64,000 bases of DNA from Isoperla grammatica. Taxonomy: Eukaryota; Arthropoda; Insecta; Plecoptera; Perlodidae. The stretch spans positions 37,396,608-37,460,607 of the forward strand of contig OX246739.1 in NCBI GenBank assembly GCA_945910005.1. The letters run 5' to 3'. This document shows positions 61,476 through 64,000 of the stretch, one piece after another (position 1 is the first letter of the stretch; each line of letters begins with the position of its first letter). Made by a program: the position numbers and the translations under genes. A model generated the notes under the pieces. It was not told the DNA's origin. It ran no database searches and saw only the letters and a list, made by a program, of their open reading frames with translations.

Positions 61476-62073
61476 CTGCGCAGTGACACATGCGCGTTAG
61501 AACAACTCAACAGGTACTTCACCCTATAGTTATAATATCAAATGATATTCTGAAAACACAAATATTGGGTTCATTGTTGTATTTAAAAGTTTGAAACAAG
61601 GAACAAGACTGGCTCCTGTGAGCTAGGGACATTCCCCGGTAGGCCAGTCCAACCCTGTCACCCTGTAAGTATATTGGCACGAGATCTTCCCCCTCCCCCC
61701 CAAAAAAGAGAAAAAACTTGTTCTACAGTTGAAATATGCATGTTGGTTATGAAATATGATAACAATAGGCTAACACACGTGCCTACGTGTCGTTGACATG
61801 TCAGTACATTACCCGCCCGCTACCTCAATTCCATTGCCAACTATTTTTAACATTCCAAGTCCTGGTACTACATAATTAATTTCAAGTATTTTTTTTGCAC
61901 TTGAAGGGTTTCTTCTATTTTTCGTGTTGTAGTCATTCTTTGACGTCTAGTTGACGCGGCGGATGTGAGCGCCAGGCTGTGGGAAGTGATAGGCACGATG
62001 CCAGATCCGAGCGGCGGTGGAGTTTTAATATTCCACCCGTTCCAAAATATACTTTCGACCGGCTACACACTAA

Positions 62074-62684
62074 GGGTACGTTCCGTAACCTCTTTGGGCG
62101 CGCCCAAAGATGCCCAGTCCATTCCGTAACCATTCTCTACGCGCCCATGCACCATTCCGTAACCTGCTTGGGTAGCGTCTTGGGCACGCCCGCAACGCCC
62201 AAGCTTTTTCTCCGGGCATGGCCGGTCATGGCGGCAATTCAAAAGTGAATGTGCTGTCATGTGTACCATAGTGCCAAAAGGAACTGTTTTTGTGGTTCTA
62301 TTGTAGATCGCCCATTATTATTCGGTGATAAATTAATTATCACTGGCGCAATCCTGGCCAAAACCAATTCGAAGGTGGACGGCCTTAACCTAAAGTGCTC
62401 CTTGAAGCCAGATGGGCTGTACAAGGGCACTACTTGTTCCACATAATTTTGGACACGAGGCAACCTTACATTGGACGAATCTGTACGAAAACCTGACAAT
62501 ATCATCAAGTCTTCCATTTCTTCCTCAGAACTGTCAGAATCTGACATGATTACATTAACCAAAACGCCCCTTTTCGCCATGTTGAATGTCGCTGTCCGCA
62601 CAAGGCGTACCGAAACCTGTCGTGCCCAGACAAGCCCGCAGACGCCCAACCTTGGGCATTATGTAGAGGTTACGGAATGCACCC
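62074..62684. mobile_element. Internally deleted PIF/Harbinger element
   Basis: 611 bases bounded by inverted ends GGGTACGTTCCGTAACCTCT and, in reverse complement, GGGTGCATTCCGTAACCTCT (18 of 20 identical). TAA on both sides (62071-62073 and 62685-62687) fits the TWA duplication of PIF/Harbinger. The motif ATTCCGTAACC is repeated inside the left end near 62120 and 62153, probably transposase binding sites. A transposase N-terminal remnant on the minus strand fills much of the element. Confidence 0.9.
62257..62580 (-). pseudogene. Harbinger transposase N-terminal remnant
   Basis: From the Met at 62580 the frame reads MAKRGVLVNVIMSDSDSSEE, continues acidic, then HFRLRPSTFELVLARIAPVI and ends EPQKQFLLALWYT before a stop. 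'F-R-L-R-x-S-T-F-E-x-L' and 'Q-K-Q-F-L-L-A-L-W-Y' are typical of the N-terminal part of HARBI1-type nucleases as I remember them. Only about 107 residues remain of a usual 350-400; the DDE catalytic residues are missing because the element is deleted just after this point. The upstream reading continues open through the terminal repeat to 62649, which is not meaningful. Confidence 0.8.
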
Positions 62685-62729
62685 TAAATAAAAACAAGCA
62701 CAGAGATGGTTCGGGCGTCGTGGAAAGCT

Positions 62730-62965
62730 ACTGCCGCCGACAGGTGCTGCTATCTCTCGGGAACGGCGGACATTAACTGCGCGGTTATCATATTAAGTGA
62801 TGTGGAAAGGTTGAAGTTCTACCGACAGGTGCTGCTATCTCTCAGCAGTGGCGCGCATTAACTGCACGGATATCAGCTTAAATTATGTCTGAACGTGGAT
62901 AGACTTCGACAGGTGGTGCTGCCTTAATGCAAAGGCACGCATTAATTTTACGGTTGACTATTTTA
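62730..62965. repeat. 85-bp tandem repeat, three copies
   Basis: CGACAGGTG(C/G)TGCT recurs at 62738, 62823 and 62907, each followed by a GGC(G/A)..CATTAA(C/T) block and a CGG(T/A)T(A/G) block. The array begins about 45 bases after the Harbinger element. Confidence 0.8.
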
Positions 62966-64000
62966 GAACTCAATCAAATCCAATAAAATTATTTTCAATG
63001 TAAAATTGTTGTAGGCTGTACCTGAACGCTTTCACTGTGATCATTTGCAGCAATTATGGATCATGCCTTAGTGGAGATGCTGAGATATCTTCGATATCCT
63101 TGGACTCATGCCCTTCTTTGAATAAATGAATCATGAACTTAAGCTTAAGTACATGTGTCAATAATATCAATTTATTATAGCCTAACTAATGTAACTTGGA
63201 CACCGAAGGAAGAAAACAACATCAATTTTAAATGTCTCATATTTTCATTTATTCAATAAAGGTCATATTAAGTCTGTAAGGTTTCCTTAGGTCTACAGGA
63301 AACACATTATTTTCTCTCTTACTACTTTTTCTAAGGCAATATTGGCAGACTTCTTTTATATTTTATGAAAATGTTTTAATATATTTAAATAGTTTTTTTT
63401 ATTTATTTTTTTCGTTTACTCAAAATGGGATTCTGTGGACTTCAAAAAGTGATTCATTTGATTTGACTTCATTATCCTCATACCACTATTCACTGTTACA
63501 CGTTGGCTGCATGCCAAGAAACACACCGGCGAAACGTTAACTAAAACATGTTAGAATCGTTGGAGTCGCAATCACTCTTTGTTTCCAACGCGTCTGTTTG
63601 AAAAACATGATCAATTCTAATGCTCCGCCCTTTATGTGTTTTCCAGAGGAGATCCAGACGCTCGAACAGAGCATCGGGGTTATTGAGAGATCAGATAAAC
63701 GTTTAGTTGCTAATTACTTCTTCCTGTCAGTAATTATTATTGTTATCGAATTTCTGAGGACTAAACAAATTTAAATATGAAATGAATTATGAAACCGATA
63801 AGCAAGAGAAAACTACAATCTACGTAGATTTTTCGTAGAAGTAGAAGTACGTAGAAGTTTTCTTTTACAAAAAACGTGGGCATCATACGTGCAGAAATGA
63901 AAAAATTAAAACTGTATTCTTTGTACAGCATTTGTTTGAGCTTCCACATCTTTTTTCCATGGTATAGTCAAAATGGACCGGAAAGTTGATGGAAAGACAA

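Larger units (their letters stand above)
61476..64000. other. Region upstream of exon a
   Basis: Contains the Harbinger derivative and the adjoining 85-bp repeats. 61476-62070 and 63000-64000 are otherwise AT-rich sequence without a supported gene. A weak plus-strand exon candidate near 63652-63773 is listed under findings. Confidence 0.65.

Overview
The window looks like a piece of a large, AT-rich invertebrate nuclear genome. Evidence: short GC-rich exons with GT-AG splice sites separated by introns of 0.4 to 35 kb, tRNA-derived SINEs with A/B boxes, hAT, PIF/Harbinger, Maverick/Polinton and TA-duplicating elements with their target-site duplications, microsatellites and poly-C runs. No bacterial-style gene clusters, rRNA or CRISPR were seen. 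The SINE sequence styles remind me of arthropods, possibly a hemimetabolous insect, but the taxon cannot be fixed from the window alone.

Main gene: the minus strand from about 52.4 kb down to position 1 carries nine coding exons of one gene. It begins with an ATG in a good context at 52422 and runs off the left edge. Exon phases fit without a break (0-0, 0-0, 0-2, 2-1, 1-2, 2-0, 0-0, 0-0, 0-), giving 521 codons plus one base. The predicted protein is almost wholly helical and spectrin-repeat-like. From memory it lines up over its whole length with the N-terminal third of vertebrate CCDC141 (CAMDI). Intron 1 is about 35.3 kb; the last two introns are about 0.39 kb each.

Upstream of that start, at 58.6-61.5 kb on the same strand, lie three further exons with clean splice sites and phases 2-0, 0-0, 0-0. 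They encode a short coiled coil and then acidic Ser/Thr-rich sequence. They belong either to a separate neighbouring gene or to a longer 5' form of the same gene: the start exon has an in-frame, open, phase-0 acceptor 30 bases before its ATG.

The rest is intron or intergenic DNA rich in repeats: a 465-bp deletion derivative of a Maverick/Polinton (36955-37419, 6-bp duplication, chromodomain remnant); a 534-bp hAT element (29711-30244, 8-bp duplication); a 611-bp Harbinger derivative (62074-62684, TAA duplication, transposase N-terminus remnant); a perfect 138-bp inverted repeat (14012-14334); a roughly 790-bp inverted repeat flanked by TA runs (53740-54527); a 50-bp minisatellite beside the start exon (51400-52240); a 204-bp tandem duplication with CRE and TATA motifs (11590-11996); and several dispersed SINE and MITE families. 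No plus-strand gene could be supported with confidence.
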